A stretch of 64,000 bases of DNA from Cyanophora paradoxa (Eukaryota > Glaucocystophyceae > Cyanophorales > Cyanophoraceae): NCBI GenBank assembly GCA_004431415.1, contig QPMI01000482.1:186001-250000 (forward strand), given 5' to 3'. Made by a program: the position numbers and the translations under genes. The stretch's first letter is position 1. Every line of letters begins with the position of its first letter. The notes under the pieces are model-generated. The model was not told the DNA's origin, did not search any database, and worked only from the letters and a program-made list of their open reading frames with translations. Below are positions 37,015 through 45,526 of the stretch, one piece after another.

Positions 37015-37290
37015 CGACCTAATTTCAGTGCGCCTTCGCTCTCGGTATTTTCGGTCGTTGTCAAGTTTTCGTTCAGGGTGTGCAAGGTTATATTGACGGG
37101 AGACAGCAATCTGCCGCTGCCGGTAATCTGGATTTTCATGGTATCGCTTTCGCTGCAGATCTGCACGTCTTTTGCGTCTCTCTGCAAGTATCTCTGGCGT
37201 AACCTCAGTACGTATGTGCACAGGCTTATCAATATTCTTGCGAGGCCTGCCTCGTGGACGGGAAGCAGTCGTTAGTTCAGCACTGTCCAT
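36973..37290 (-). CDS. Basic AT-hook protein
   Basis: The ATG at 37290 (MDSAELTTASRPRGRPRK) gives 105 residues; the longer open frame upstream is probably untranslated. RPRGRPRKN is a good AT-hook. The following Arg-rich, Tyr-spaced region (KRKRYHENPDYRQRQ-like) resembles the proteins at 9346 and 15348 in element 1. The 3' end overlaps the integrase 3' end by 42 bases in convergent orientation. Upstream, TATATAG lies within ~35 bases of the ATG. Probably a small DNA-binding protein. Confidence 0.75.
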   Translation of the reverse strand: MDSAELTTASRPRGRPRKNIDKPVHIRTEVTPEILAERRKRRADLQRKRYHENPDYRQRQIAVSRQYNLAHPERKLDNDRKYRERRRTEIRSLIAAGIVSSDLTS

Positions 37291-37380
37291 TTGATGAGTG
37301 GTGCTGTGATTGTTATATAGGAAAGAAATTCGAGAAACGTTTATGGCGCGTTCAAATCGAAAAATTAAATCGCAGCGGTT

Positions 37381-37388
37381 TATATAAA
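37381..37388 (+). promoter_or_regulatory. TATATAAA box next to start codon
   Basis: TATATAAA is followed four bases later by the ATG at 37393. The same arrangement occurs before many genes of this virus (43654, 45518, 41102 on the minus strand). Confidence 0.5.
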
Positions 37389-37392
37389 ACAA

Positions 37393-37620
37393 ATGCCAGG
37401 AACAATTCGATTTGGAAAATACCGCGGTGAAACTCATTTGAAGGTTGTTTTAACCGATCCAAAATATGCCGAATGGTTATTATCTTGGGAACATCTCCGT
37501 GAGTACGATAAAAGGGAATTGCAGCGGGCCTTTGAGATTTGTCAATCAAATGATCGAGCAAAACAGCGAAGGAGACCAACTGTAGAAGGAGAGGATCTGC
37601 CCGATTTTGATTTACCTTAA
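37393..37620 (+). CDS. Small ExoX-C-like protein
   Basis: The 75-residue protein starts IRFGKYRGETHLKVVLTDPKYAEWLLSW. This fits the small module F.fGKy.G.…v…DP.Y..Wll found at the C-terminus of exonuclease X-like proteins and as a stand-alone protein in many large DNA viruses. Function is not established; a DNA- or nuclease-associated role is likely. It ends with an acidic tail (EGEDLPDFDLP). The TATATAAA box four bases upstream supports the start. Confidence 0.65.
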   Translation: MPGTIRFGKYRGETHLKVVLTDPKYAEWLLSWEHLREYDKRELQRAFEICQSNDRAKQRRRPTVEGEDLPDFDLP

Positions 37621-37652
37621 AGATATCTCAATCTCAGAATGTAAAGAGAGAC

Positions 37653-38186
37653 ATGGAGGTCACAATTCCAGATGTTCCCGAAGGTGTTGCGTTGATTCCA
37701 ATTACTGGTCGTAGGAATGGTAGAAACGGAATTGTTGTAGCTTATGCACTTGTGTCGCAGGATGATGCTCAACGTGCGCTCGGATTTCGCTGGCGTTTGG
37801 ATAAATATGGATATGCCAGAACCATGATCAATGGAAAGACCGTGTATTTGCACAACTACATCAGCGGCAACTTGGAGAACGGATTGACTGTTGATCACAT
37901 AAATCTGAACAAACTTGATAATCGTCGCGAGAACCTGCGACTGGCAACAAAGCGGCAGCAGAATTTGAACCAAAACCGACGGGTCACAAACACATCAGGA
38001 TTTATTGGAGTTAGCTTACATCAGCAGATTGGTAAATGGGAGGCGCGATATCGGATAAATGGTCGCAAAAAGCACATCGGTTACTTTACCACTGCTGAGG
38101 CAGCAGCTCGTGCCAGAGACACCTTTGCCCTTCAGCATACTTCCGAATCTGATCGTCCATTTCTGCGTCTAAATTTTACAACCTAA
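37653..38186 (+). CDS. HNH homing endonuclease with AP2 domain (1 of 3)
   Basis: The 177-residue protein has an N-terminal module (IPITGR…AYALVSQDDAQRAL…WRLDKYGYA), an HNH_3 nuclease core (LTVDHINLNKLDNRRENLR, residues ~75-93) and an AP2-type DNA-binding domain (SGFIGVSLHQQIGKWEARY…HIGYFTTAEAAARARD). All expected His/Asn residues are present. This is the common free-standing homing endonuclease of algal giant viruses and phages. Two paralogs with the same layout lie at 43040 and 52349. The 3' end overlaps the convergent gene by 11 bases. Confidence 0.9.
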   Translation: MEVTIPDVPEGVALIPITGRRNGRNGIVVAYALVSQDDAQRALGFRWRLDKYGYARTMINGKTVYLHNYISGNLENGLTVDHINLNKLDNRRENLRLATKRQQNLNQNRRVTNTSGFIGVSLHQQIGKWEARYRINGRKKHIGYFTTAEAAARARDTFALQHTSESDRPFLRLNFTT

Positions 38187-38787
38187 TCCTTCTCCCTCCC
38201 ATCGCATTCTTCAGTTGCGACCCAGTAGCATTTGGCTCAGAAACATTGGGAGTTGCTGGTTTAACCTCGGCAGAGTCAAGCGATTGCTCGGCTTTAGCTT
38301 TTTCGTTTTTCAGATACCGCAAATCCGGCATGTCAACAGGTCTATGTTTAAACATCTCGCTACGAAGCATCTCCCTAATTTTCGAACGTTCTTTTTTCTC
38401 TTTTACGTAGCTCTCGATATTAGCTGATCGAGCCTCAAGATCTCGCAATTTAGCTGTTAGTTCCTCGATCTGACTCTTTGATACTGTTGCTGTCTTGATT
38501 TTTGGCCCTGAATAACGTGGTTCAGACGCCATTGCTTGGATAATTCGAGCAGACTGCATATCGTTTACAGTTTTAGCCTGGCTTTGTCGGTCGTCAACCG
38601 CACTTGCATTAGCTGCTGCCGAGGCGATCGTTTTCGCTACAGGGGCATTTAGTTTGGGGTTACTTGCGAGTTCCCCGCTAGGATTAGCAACAGCTGCGCC
38701 TTCAGTCGACCCACTTTCAACTAGTGGTTCAACAACATTGACCTTGCGTCTTTCACGATATCCCTTCTTAGGAATCCCTTTTGCCAT
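38176..38787 (-). CDS. Coiled-coil protein of unknown function
   Basis: The 203-residue protein has a basic start (MAKGIPKKGYRERRKVN), an Ala/Ser/Asn-rich middle, a coiled coil (SKSQIEELTAKLRDLEARSANIESYVKEKKERS, residues ~103-135) and a basic end (AMGGRRIRL). It sits directly after the packaging ATPase in the same orientation with a 9-base gap, so it is probably co-expressed with the virion morphogenesis genes. I do not recognise the family; an internal virion or scaffold role is a guess from position and composition. Confidence 0.7.
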   Translation of the reverse strand: MAKGIPKKGYRERRKVNVVEPLVESGSTEGAAVANPSGELASNPKLNAPVAKTIASAAANASAVDDRQSQAKTVNDMQSARIIQAMASEPRYSGPKIKTATVSKSQIEELTAKLRDLEARSANIESYVKEKKERSKIREMLRSEMFKHRPVDMPDLRYLKNEKAKAEQSLDSAEVKPATPNVSEPNATGSQLKNAMGGRRIRL

Positions 38788-38796
38788 CTTATTTTA

Positions 38797-39591
38797 TTAA
38801 GATAATATTTTAAAACGCCTTTTTTTAGAGATAACAGGCAATTCTTTTTTAGACTCTTCTTCATTCTTAAGCCCGAAGGGCAAGGAGCCCTCCTTGGGCG
38901 AAGCCCACTTTGTAAAACGAAAACTCTTATCTTCAACAGCTTTGTCGACGTACCAGGCCGTATCATACTTGGTCCCATCCAAAACTAAGCACTGATAATC
39001 GTGCGCCCAAGTCTCGAACAAGGCGATGAACTTATCCTTTGGTAGGTGTGAAAAGTCTCGATAAATTGCCTCCAGTTCAGTATGATTAGAGTAACTGAAG
39101 AAAAAACAATAATCAGCATTAGAACGAATCGATTGACTAAGAGCTGTTAGTTTTTGCGACATTAAAATCGTAGAAATGCAAAAATGGCGGCACTGCATAA
39201 AAAGTCGATTAACAACCTTGCTGTTTCGAAGATCAACAGTTTCAGATGCAGCAACAAGATCGTCCAATACAAGTAATATCTGCGGCGCTTTCTTTTTGTT
39301 TTCGATTAGAGCGCGCTGTGAATCAATGATTTCTGCAACAATGGCAGGTTGAAAATCATCGTAAAGCTCTTTTGTTATTGCTTCGTATTCACCATTGAAT
39401 TTGGTGGCCGTAAACACAACCACTCGATTAATCTTTGGATATAGCAGTCGAAGCAGATGCTTTGTGCAATAGAACGATTTGCCACTATTAGATTTCGATA
39501 TAAACAGGGCTTTAAAAGGGACCCTCATATCGCTAGGCTGGAACTTTGCGAGCTCTTGAGACTCATCCATCAAAAAATAGTCGTCAGACAA
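38797..39591 (-). CDS. Genome-packaging ATPase (FtsK/HerA, A32-like)
   Basis: The 264-residue P-loop ATPase has Walker A SKSNSGKSF (residues ~33-41), Walker B ILLVLDDL (~106-113) and the downstream RLFMQCRHFCISTILMSQK segment typical of A32-like packaging ATPases. It would pump viral DNA into capsids and is one of the four core morphogenesis genes of polinton-like viruses. The C-terminus contains WASPKEGSLPFGLK, encoded by a palindromic GC-rich stretch at 38868-38915. This stretch resembles intergenic repeats of the same virus, so the tail may derive from a repeat insertion. The motifs are intact. Confidence 0.92.
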   Translation of the reverse strand: MSDDYFLMDESQELAKFQPSDMRVPFKALFISKSNSGKSFYCTKHLLRLLYPKINRVVVFTATKFNGEYEAITKELYDDFQPAIVAEIIDSQRALIENKKKAPQILLVLDDLVAASETVDLRNSKVVNRLFMQCRHFCISTILMSQKLTALSQSIRSNADYCFFFSYSNHTELEAIYRDFSHLPKDKFIALFETWAHDYQCLVLDGTKYDTAWYVDKAVEDKSFRFTKWASPKEGSLPFGLKNEEESKKELPVISKKRRFKILS

Positions 39592-39705
39592 GCCGAAGGC
39601 AAGGAGCCTTCTTGGCTCCGCACTGCCTCGGCTGCGCCCAACTATTGATATTCGCAGGCAAACACAACCGCGACCGCAGGCGAGTCAGCTTGTCTGGCGA
39701 CACTG
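39588..39705. repeat. GC-rich palindromic repeat between ATPase and MCP genes
   Basis: AGACAAGC at the left and GCTTGTCT at the right frame a GC-rich stretch with nested hairpins (AAGGAGCCTTCTTGGCTCC) and GCCTCGGCTGCGCCCA. Pieces recur at 38868 (inside the ATPase gene), 43600, 43770, 51065 and 51455. It looks like a small dispersed palindromic element and may act as a terminator. Confidence 0.55.
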
Positions 39706-39708
39706 TGA

Positions 39709-41096
39709 CTAGAGATTAACTTTCCGCAGTCCCGCAGCATCAACAATTAGGACAGTGTGAAGGAGAGCGCGAATTTGGACGTAAATCTTGTTGTTAGCAT
39801 CATACGCAGCAGGGTTCATGATATTCAGGAAGCAGCTGCTGGAGTTCGTCAGATCTACGAAACCAGTTTGAGCAGCATTTCGAATCGATTTATCCCCACT
39901 AATGCAAAATGGCAATCCAGTCAGAACATACCGATTAAGGGGTGCGTCGAGATTGGAGCACTTGAAGACATCAGCGATGAGTTCAGCACCTTGCAATAGA
40001 GGAACAGGCTCATTTGAATAAAGCCGCTGTCCATTCAATTCGCAGGAAATAGTAATATCGCGAGCATTAGCCTCGGTTTTGAGGACACTGTGTTTTCCAT
40101 CAGTTTGGTTCATGTTTGGCTGCTTGCGAATGCTAACGAATAGGCCGTAACAAAGTCCACTGATTTGAGACAGATTAATTCGGGTGGGCGCACCAGCACC
40201 AGCATAAGTAATTGAATCAGCATCAACCCAGCCGACATCGGTAGCGGGAATTGCGATTCCAGACGTTTTGACTTTCTCAATCACCTGGGCAAAAGTGGCC
40301 TCATCAACGTTGATGCAATGAGCAATAATCTTTGGATTCGAAAGCTCCGGATTGGCAGGGGTGACACTGAGAACATTGGGAGTTATATTCTAGCCGATGT
40401 TTGCAGGGATGCAGCAGCAGCTCCCACGCTCCCAAGTCCATCTTCTTTAGAAGCATCACCGCCTATGGCATATTCTGTTACAAACCTACCACCATAGCTG
40501 GTTTCGACGAAGCCCTGGGCACGATCACGGAACCAAACCTCGACGGAAACCTCGCCAGATAGAGCACCAATCGGAAGCACAGAACCCTCCCAGGGACAGG
40601 GGATTTTTACACTGAAAATACCTCCAGTGCGATTGCTCCCCTGAGGTGGTGTTCCATGGAGCCAGCCACCGGATCGGTACTTCTTTTTAAGCTGAGCATC
40701 ATCATTGAAAATCAGAGCGCTGTGAACAAGCCAGTCCTCGGGGACAATGTAGCTGTAGGAAGCATATTTGATTTCGATTCGCTTTACGAGAGCACCAACC
40801 GATCGCAAATAACCAGTGCGAACCAGGTCAGTGTCACCAGTAAATGCTGTCAGCTCGGGAAGGGTAAACTGGAGTTCGAGCCCCTGAAGGAAATTGTAGC
40901 GGGGCAGGAAATAAGTAACCCTCTTTCCGAAGCAGTCTCCATAGTCATTGCTTGGGTTGACAACAACACGCACAGGCTTTGTTTGGCTGGTTAGACCTAA
41001 CATAAGCTCATTGTTCATGAAGAAGTCCTTTGCTTCCTGCGGAGTTGTCAGGAGCTCTTTGAGACCGAGCCGCTGCAAGTTTTGGGTAACATCCAT
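39709..41096 (-). CDS. Major capsid protein (frame break near 40385)
   Basis: Two frames together make a ~460-residue capsid protein. The N-terminal part (41096 to 40383) has NFLQGLELQFTLPEL, YLRSVGALVKRIEIKYAS, WLVHSALIFND and GEVSVEVWFRDRAQ. These form the strand-rich pattern of the double-jelly-roll MCP of polinton-like viruses. The C-terminal part continues one frame over as NVLSVTPANPELSNPK…, then ISCELNGQRLYSNEPVPLL, ending …AGLRKVNL. A single base near the AGAATATAAC stretch separates them. The MCP forms the hexameric capsomers of the icosahedral shell. TATATA lies 5 bases before the ATG. If the break is real, the provirus cannot make a full MCP. Confidence 0.85.
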
Positions 41097-41141
41097 TGAA
41101 GTATATAATTGCAGTGAAAGAAAATAATTTGGGCGCTTAGC

Positions 41142-42098
41142 TCAATTTGACGAATTGATCCAAGGATATGTCTTTGACCTTTTCTGGAGCTGAAGCTTTG
41201 CAAGTTCGTAAACAACATCACCATTGGGTTCGTCAGGACCATAACGAATTTCGAGAATAAATGACACAGGAGCTCCATTTAAATCAGCGATTCGCTGCAT
41301 AAAATCGTAAATCTCAATAGTCACAGAGTAGAGGTCCAGCTTTGAATAAACATACTTATACAAAGGAGTTGCTTCAGTTGAATCATAGTAGGCTGTTTCG
41401 CCTGGACGGAGGGCGCTGGGAATGCTGAGCTTTGAGAAAAAGCCAGGAATTGAAGTATTGGGCATACTGACAAGGTCACCAATTTCAGGAATGCGAAGTA
41501 GCACATGATCATCGGGAGTGACATCGGGTTCATAAGCGCCTTCTATATATTGAATATCGACAGTTAAAGCCTTAGACCGAATCGGTAGAATTGATCGCAA
41601 GCCTAGCAGCTTTGCAGTTCGCTGAGCCCTAGCAACAGCCTGGTAGTTTCTGATTTCCCGCCCACCCAGGTTCGGTGCCAACATCAGAGCAATAAAGAAC
41701 TCGAAGCTAGCTGTGAACCCTATTGATTTAACTGCTGAATTATACGTGCACGTGATACCAGTCCCCGTCAACCTTTCGTTTATCTTTGTCACAAGCGAGG
41801 TGACGTCGTAATTTCCAGGTGGAATTGTAATGTTATTCCAGGCTCCAAAACCTGGCTGAGGTGGGTCTGGTCCCTCATTTGCAGGATCATATTTGCACCA
41901 ATATATATACGTGTCAAACACTAAATCCTCTGCTGGATCGAGTGCATCAACTGTGCTCATTGTGTTGGGGATCTCAGCAGATACCAGGCGCACGGCTTTT
42001 ACATCCTGATAAACTTTAGGCAGTCTTACTTTAAATTTTGAGGTGGATGTCAGCTCATCCGCTTGGTGGCTTGCAATGCAGACGTAGTCCGTCGGCAT
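41142..42098 (-). CDS. Minor capsid / penton candidate A
   Basis: The ATG at 42098 (MPTDYVCIASHQADEL) gives 318 residues; an upstream Met would overlap the divergent gene. The N-terminal segment FKVRLPKVYQDVKAVRLVSAEIPNT has the form shared by minor virion proteins of polinton-like and giant viruses: a strand-rich start describing displacement of a boundary, then a long beta-rich body. C-terminal SVTIEIYDF and LEIRYGPDEPN strands support a jelly-roll-like protein. It lies directly upstream of the MCP in the same orientation. Penton assignment rests on position and strand pattern, not on a recognised motif. Confidence 0.65.
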   Translation of the reverse strand: MPTDYVCIASHQADELTSTSKFKVRLPKVYQDVKAVRLVSAEIPNTMSTVDALDPAEDLVFDTYIYWCKYDPANEGPDPPQPGFGAWNNITIPPGNYDVTSLVTKINERLTGTGITCTYNSAVKSIGFTASFEFFIALMLAPNLGGREIRNYQAVARAQRTAKLLGLRSILPIRSKALTVDIQYIEGAYEPDVTPDDHVLLRIPEIGDLVSMPNTSIPGFFSKLSIPSALRPGETAYYDSTEATPLYKYVYSKLDLYSVTIEIYDFMQRIADLNGAPVSFILEIRYGPDEPNGDVVYELAKLQLQKRSKTYPWINSSN

Positions 42099-42125
42099 CT
42101 TTTTTATATCAGTTAGAGAATAAAA
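42099..42125. promoter_or_regulatory. 27-bp divergent intergenic region with TATAT
   Basis: The only sequence between the start codons at 42098 (minus) and 42126 (plus) is T/A-rich with TTTTTTATATC and AATAAAA. Both capsid-related genes must be driven from within this or from inside each other's coding region. Confidence 0.5.
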
Positions 42126-43043
42126 ATGGTCGAAGACAAGCATCGACGCTGCGCCAGGCTCAGCTTTGACAGTAGAGACAGAAGGCCAATCGATTCAGAG
42201 GCAAACTTTGTGCTAGAAATAAATGAACCTATAATCAATCCAGTTGCTGTTCGACTTACCCAGTGTGAGTTCGCAAACAGCCTTTACACGAGCATTAGAG
42301 ATGAGTATCTTTCGATCACCTTCCCCAACATTTGGACGGAAAATCTGGCAGTTTTTGAGCCTGGTATAATTACTACTGCAAATATGGGCGAAACAGATCT
42401 TTACAACTTTGGCCTATCGTTTAAGTTTGAACTGGGGGGAATCGTAATAGCATATTTCAAATTGTTTCGGGACCCAGAGACACTGAAGATGTCTGCCTAT
42501 TGCAACCGTTCCTGCACAGTAACCTGCCAGTTCAAAGCTCTATCGAATCTGCTAGGGCTGAACCGAAATGAGCCCCTCCAGCTGTCTCCTATCGTGTTTG
42601 AAGGAGGACAAAGATCAGTAACTGCAGCTGAGCGATATCTCGAGGTTGCTGGCATTCCAGTAACACCTTCACACCCTGAATATGGCGTGGATTTCACCGA
42701 AAGAATGCGGAGTGAGCCACTTGGTTATGCTGTCGAATTTCCAAAGATAATTGACATGAACAGCGACCAGTATCTATTCCTAGTCTGTGAAGAGCTTCGA
42801 CCATTTGCTTCAAAGCTTCGCCGTGGGGCCAAATCAATGTGCAACTACGGGCTTGCTCGAATTCAAATGAGTCAGGACGTTGGCAAATTCGTTTACATAA
42901 ATCAGGATCACAACGGCGAATGGATCCCCATCGAAGAGCGACTTGTGTTGACTTCCTTGCGACTGCGCATTGTAGACAGAGATGGTGATGATGTATTACT
43001 GAATGGATTGCCATGGTCTGGGGAGCTCCAGTTCATCACTTAG
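42126..43043 (+). CDS. Minor capsid / penton candidate B
   Basis: The 305-residue protein has RLSFDSRDR…NFVLEINEPIINPVAVRLTQCEFANSLYTSI at the N-terminus, the same design as candidate A (FKVRLPKVY…AVRLVSAEIPNT). The end LTSLRLRIVDRDGDDVLLNG…SGELQFIT resembles the strand-rich C-termini of minor virion proteins in algal viruses. It is divergent from candidate A across a 27-bp gap. The two are probably distant paralogs and together could supply penton and cement proteins. The 3' end overlaps the HNH gene at 43040 by 4 bases. Confidence 0.65.
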   Translation: MVEDKHRRCARLSFDSRDRRPIDSEANFVLEINEPIINPVAVRLTQCEFANSLYTSIRDEYLSITFPNIWTENLAVFEPGIITTANMGETDLYNFGLSFKFELGGIVIAYFKLFRDPETLKMSAYCNRSCTVTCQFKALSNLLGLNRNEPLQLSPIVFEGGQRSVTAAERYLEVAGIPVTPSHPEYGVDFTERMRSEPLGYAVEFPKIIDMNSDQYLFLVCEELRPFASKLRRGAKSMCNYGLARIQMSQDVGKFVYINQDHNGEWIPIEERLVLTSLRLRIVDRDGDDVLLNGLPWSGELQFIT

Positions 43044-43576
43044 AAGTTAAGTTGTAGAAATGGGTGATCAACTTCGGGAGTATTTGCAAGCGCATAGGCA
43101 TCTCGAGCACTAGCAGCAGCTTCAGCAGTAGTATAGTAGCCGATGTGCTTTTGACGACCATTTATTTTAAATTTAGCATGCCATTTTCCACGCTGCTGAT
43201 GGAAGCAAACACCAATGAAACCACTTGTGTTATTTCGCAGCTGGCCACGATTCAAATTCTGCTGCCGCTTTGTTGCTACTCGTAAGTTTTCACGTCTATT
43301 ATCAAGTTTGTTTAAATTGATATGATCCACTGTCAACCCTCCCTCAATATTCGGGTAAAGGAAATTATGCAATCTAATTGTTTTTTTCTTTCCATCCACT
43401 TTCACACTTCTTACTGCATAGCCATTGCCATCATTCAAATGCCATTTATTTTGAAGCACTCTTTCAGCATCCTCTTGGGACACAAGGGCATAGGCTCTGA
43501 TATTCCCTCGGTGATCGCGAAGTGGAACTGTTACTGCTCCATAAGGAATGTCCATTTCTACAGCTGGACTGCTCAC
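43040..43576 (-). CDS. HNH homing endonuclease with AP2 domain (2 of 3)
   Basis: The 178-residue protein has the same layout as the gene at 37653: AYALVSQEDAERVL module, HNH core LTVDHINLNKLDNRRENLR, and AP2 domain (SGFIGVCFHQQRGKWHAKF…HIGYYTTAEAAASARD). It is intact. It is inserted between the minor-capsid gene and the small gene at 43664, in opposite orientation to both. HNH_3-AP2 proteins spread by cutting sites that lack them; no intron is evident around it. Confidence 0.9.
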   Translation of the reverse strand: MSSPAVEMDIPYGAVTVPLRDHRGNIRAYALVSQEDAERVLQNKWHLNDGNGYAVRSVKVDGKKKTIRLHNFLYPNIEGGLTVDHINLNKLDNRRENLRVATKRQQNLNRGQLRNNTSGFIGVCFHQQRGKWHAKFKINGRQKHIGYYTTAEAAASARDAYALANTPEVDHPFLQLNF

Positions 43577-43663
43577 CTTTTCAGTTAGAAACCTTCAATC
43601 TCTTTAAGGCAAGAAGCCACTTGTGCTCCGCACTGATTTTAAAAGCGGCACAATATATAAAAA

Positions 43664-44025
43664 ATGTCGCAGTTGATGCCCATAGCTCAGATTGAAAAGT
43701 ACTTACCGTTGATGCGGGACAAAAAAGTATCACTTGTTGCGATTGGAGATAAGCCAAGCACAGTCGGCAGACAAGCTGCCTCGGCTGCGCCCAAACAAAC
43801 CTAGGTTTTCTGCAAGCTTACCGCCGATTTGGTCCTGACGGAATCAAAAAGGAGTTCGCAACCAAAAACACAACTTGGTATCAGCGAAGAGAGAATTACA
43901 TTAAGAGGCGACTGGGAGGGCGTAATGGAGCACCATTTTGGGAGAAAGATAAATCTGGCAGAACTATTCCAACACGTCTTGGACTCTCTCTGATTTCCTG
44001 GGCATTCATGCCGCCGCCTAATTAA
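43664..44025 (+). pseudogene. Small conserved-looking viral protein, split at a palindromic repeat
   Basis: The first frame (ATG 43664, TATATAAAAA just upstream) reads MSQLMPIAQIEKYLPLMRDKK…STVGR and then runs into a GC-rich repeat (AGACAAGCTGCCTCGGCTGC, 43772-43791) and a stop. The second frame, from about 43800, reads FLQAYRRFGPDGIKKEF…WYQRRENYIKRR…LGLSLISWAFMPPPN and ends at 44025. Together they suggest one ~115-residue basic protein interrupted by a small repeat insertion. Family not recognised. The end overlaps the phospholipase gene by 8 bases. Confidence 0.55.
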
Positions 44026-45502
44026 TGTAACGTCCCCGGAAATCAAGCCGGAATGCATTCACATTTATAAATTCGTTTGTTATAATTTGCACATAGTTAT
44101 ATACCTGTGGGGTGAACAAATGCGAGTCACTATGCATTAGATCGAAGCCTGCCATTGTTGGGTTCGCAGCAAGCACATTTGCTAGGACCGTATTTTCAAA
44201 AAGCCTCCCATCTTGGACATATCCTAAGTTGGTCAGAATGCTGAAATTAAATAGGACTCCGGCAGCAAATGCTGGCCCATACATAATGATTTGATGTAGC
44301 TCAAAAGGCTTGGGAAACTCGACTTTAATCCAGGGATTAGGTAAAGTGCCCCCTTGGAACCCTGTTGAGTTGGGTCGCACATGAGAAGGTGGGTGCAATT
44401 CCTCAAAGTCGTTGCTTGTAATGTTTGCATCTGGAATTATAAACCAGTTGACATCAAATGGCGGCTCAAATGTTAAAGTAGACGATATGATTAGTCTCTC
44501 ATCGTTCAGTAGGTCGTAGTTCGCCAGTAGAAAGCTGCAGAGTGCATTTATTTTAGCATTTATTTCGGTTTGTTTCAGCCATAAATCAGTCGTGGAAATC
44601 AAATAAGAAATATTCGATGGGGAGGCATCGTCAAGCTTGCTCATGACTGCAGCTGGTAGCGGAACACTTAAACGCCAGTATCTTGTTAGATTCCTATCCG
44701 CATCAACTGGAAGCAGTTCCTGCATTTGAAAGTGCGATTCCAGCTCGCTACCAGCCATTAGCATAGAAATGATTGGGCTGCCTGAGAGGGATAGGATCCA
44801 GCCCAGTGCGCCCCAGCCTGACGTCTCCGAATTCGAAAAGCCTGCAGTCAATTGCTCACTGGCTTGGACTTCACCACAGCTAATGCTCACAAGAACAATT
44901 GGATCTTCTGCATCGTAAATTTTACTGGCGTGGCTGAGTGCAGCAACTGAGGGATTATTCAAACAGGCAATTGCCCCGTCAACAAGGTTTTTGTCTCCTA
45001 GAACCTTCGGTGGAAAGAATGTTGGCGCTGCAGAAGATGCTCTAACTGCATCACGAATCAGCGTGCTCGAGTATGGCCCATCTTTGGTGAAAACTACGGG
45101 CTGCATCCGAACTGTATCAAACGCTGTAATTAATATGTCTTTGGTCGATTCTGCAATTGTGTAGTCTAGGGCAACGTCTGTGAGCACCGACTCTAGAGGG
45201 TTTGCATCATAGCGGCTTCCTGAGAGCAAGCTTGTGAGTGATCTCGGATTTGCAAATATTACAGGTAGGTTCGTTTGATATAGACTCAAGATATCACCTG
45301 CAGAATATCGGTAAGCAAGAACAGAGCCTGGAGTTGATGGGATCGCCAATCCGGCCGCTATTATTGCCCCTGTTGAGGTGCCTGCAAAGAAATCAAACAG
45401 CTGTGGTATTGCTTTCCCAGTAATCGCCTCAATCCGCTGTAGAATTCGGGCAATGACTATGCCACGAGCACCTCCACCTGATAGTGAGAGAATGACCTTC
45501 AT
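44018..45502 (-). CDS. Patatin-like phospholipase
   Basis: The ATG at 45502 (MKVILSLSGGGARG) gives 494 residues and places the oxyanion-hole motif GGGARG at residues ~8-14, as usual. The nucleophile elbow is GTSTG (~44-48, Ser in the middle), and the catalytic dyad Asp lies in VDGA, preceded by SSAAPTFFPP. All catalytic residues are present. The ~150-residue C-terminal extension (WIKVEFPKPFELHQIIMYGP…YNYVQIITNEF) resembles a discoidin/F5-F8-type beta sandwich that could bind surfaces. The enzyme hydrolyses acyl lipids. In a virus it may remodel host membranes during entry or exit, which is inference. Its start is 24 bp from the divergent fibre gene. Confidence 0.88.
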   Translation of the reverse strand: MKVILSLSGGGARGIVIARILQRIEAITGKAIPQLFDFFAGTSTGAIIAAGLAIPSTPGSVLAYRYSAGDILSLYQTNLPVIFANPRSLTSLLSGSRYDANPLESVLTDVALDYTIAESTKDILITAFDTVRMQPVVFTKDGPYSSTLIRDAVRASSAAPTFFPPKVLGDKNLVDGAIACLNNPSVAALSHASKIYDAEDPIVLVSISCGEVQASEQLTAGFSNSETSGWGALGWILSLSGSPIISMLMAGSELESHFQMQELLPVDADRNLTRYWRLSVPLPAAVMSKLDDASPSNISYLISTTDLWLKQTEINAKINALCSFLLANYDLLNDERLIISSTLTFEPPFDVNWFIIPDANITSNDFEELHPPSHVRPNSTGFQGGTLPNPWIKVEFPKPFELHQIIMYGPAFAAGVLFNFSILTNLGYVQDGRLFENTVLANVLAANPTMAGFDLMHSDSHLFTPQVYNYVQIITNEFINVNAFRLDFRGRYIN

Positions 45503-45526
45503 TTTTAAAAGGGGGCTTATATAAAA
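45503..45526. promoter_or_regulatory. 24-bp divergent promoter with palindromic TTATATAA
   Basis: Between the phospholipase ATG (minus, 45502) and the fibre ATG (plus, 45527) lies only TTTTAAAAGGGGGCTTATATAAA-type sequence. TTATATAA is its own reverse complement and may serve both directions. Confidence 0.55.
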
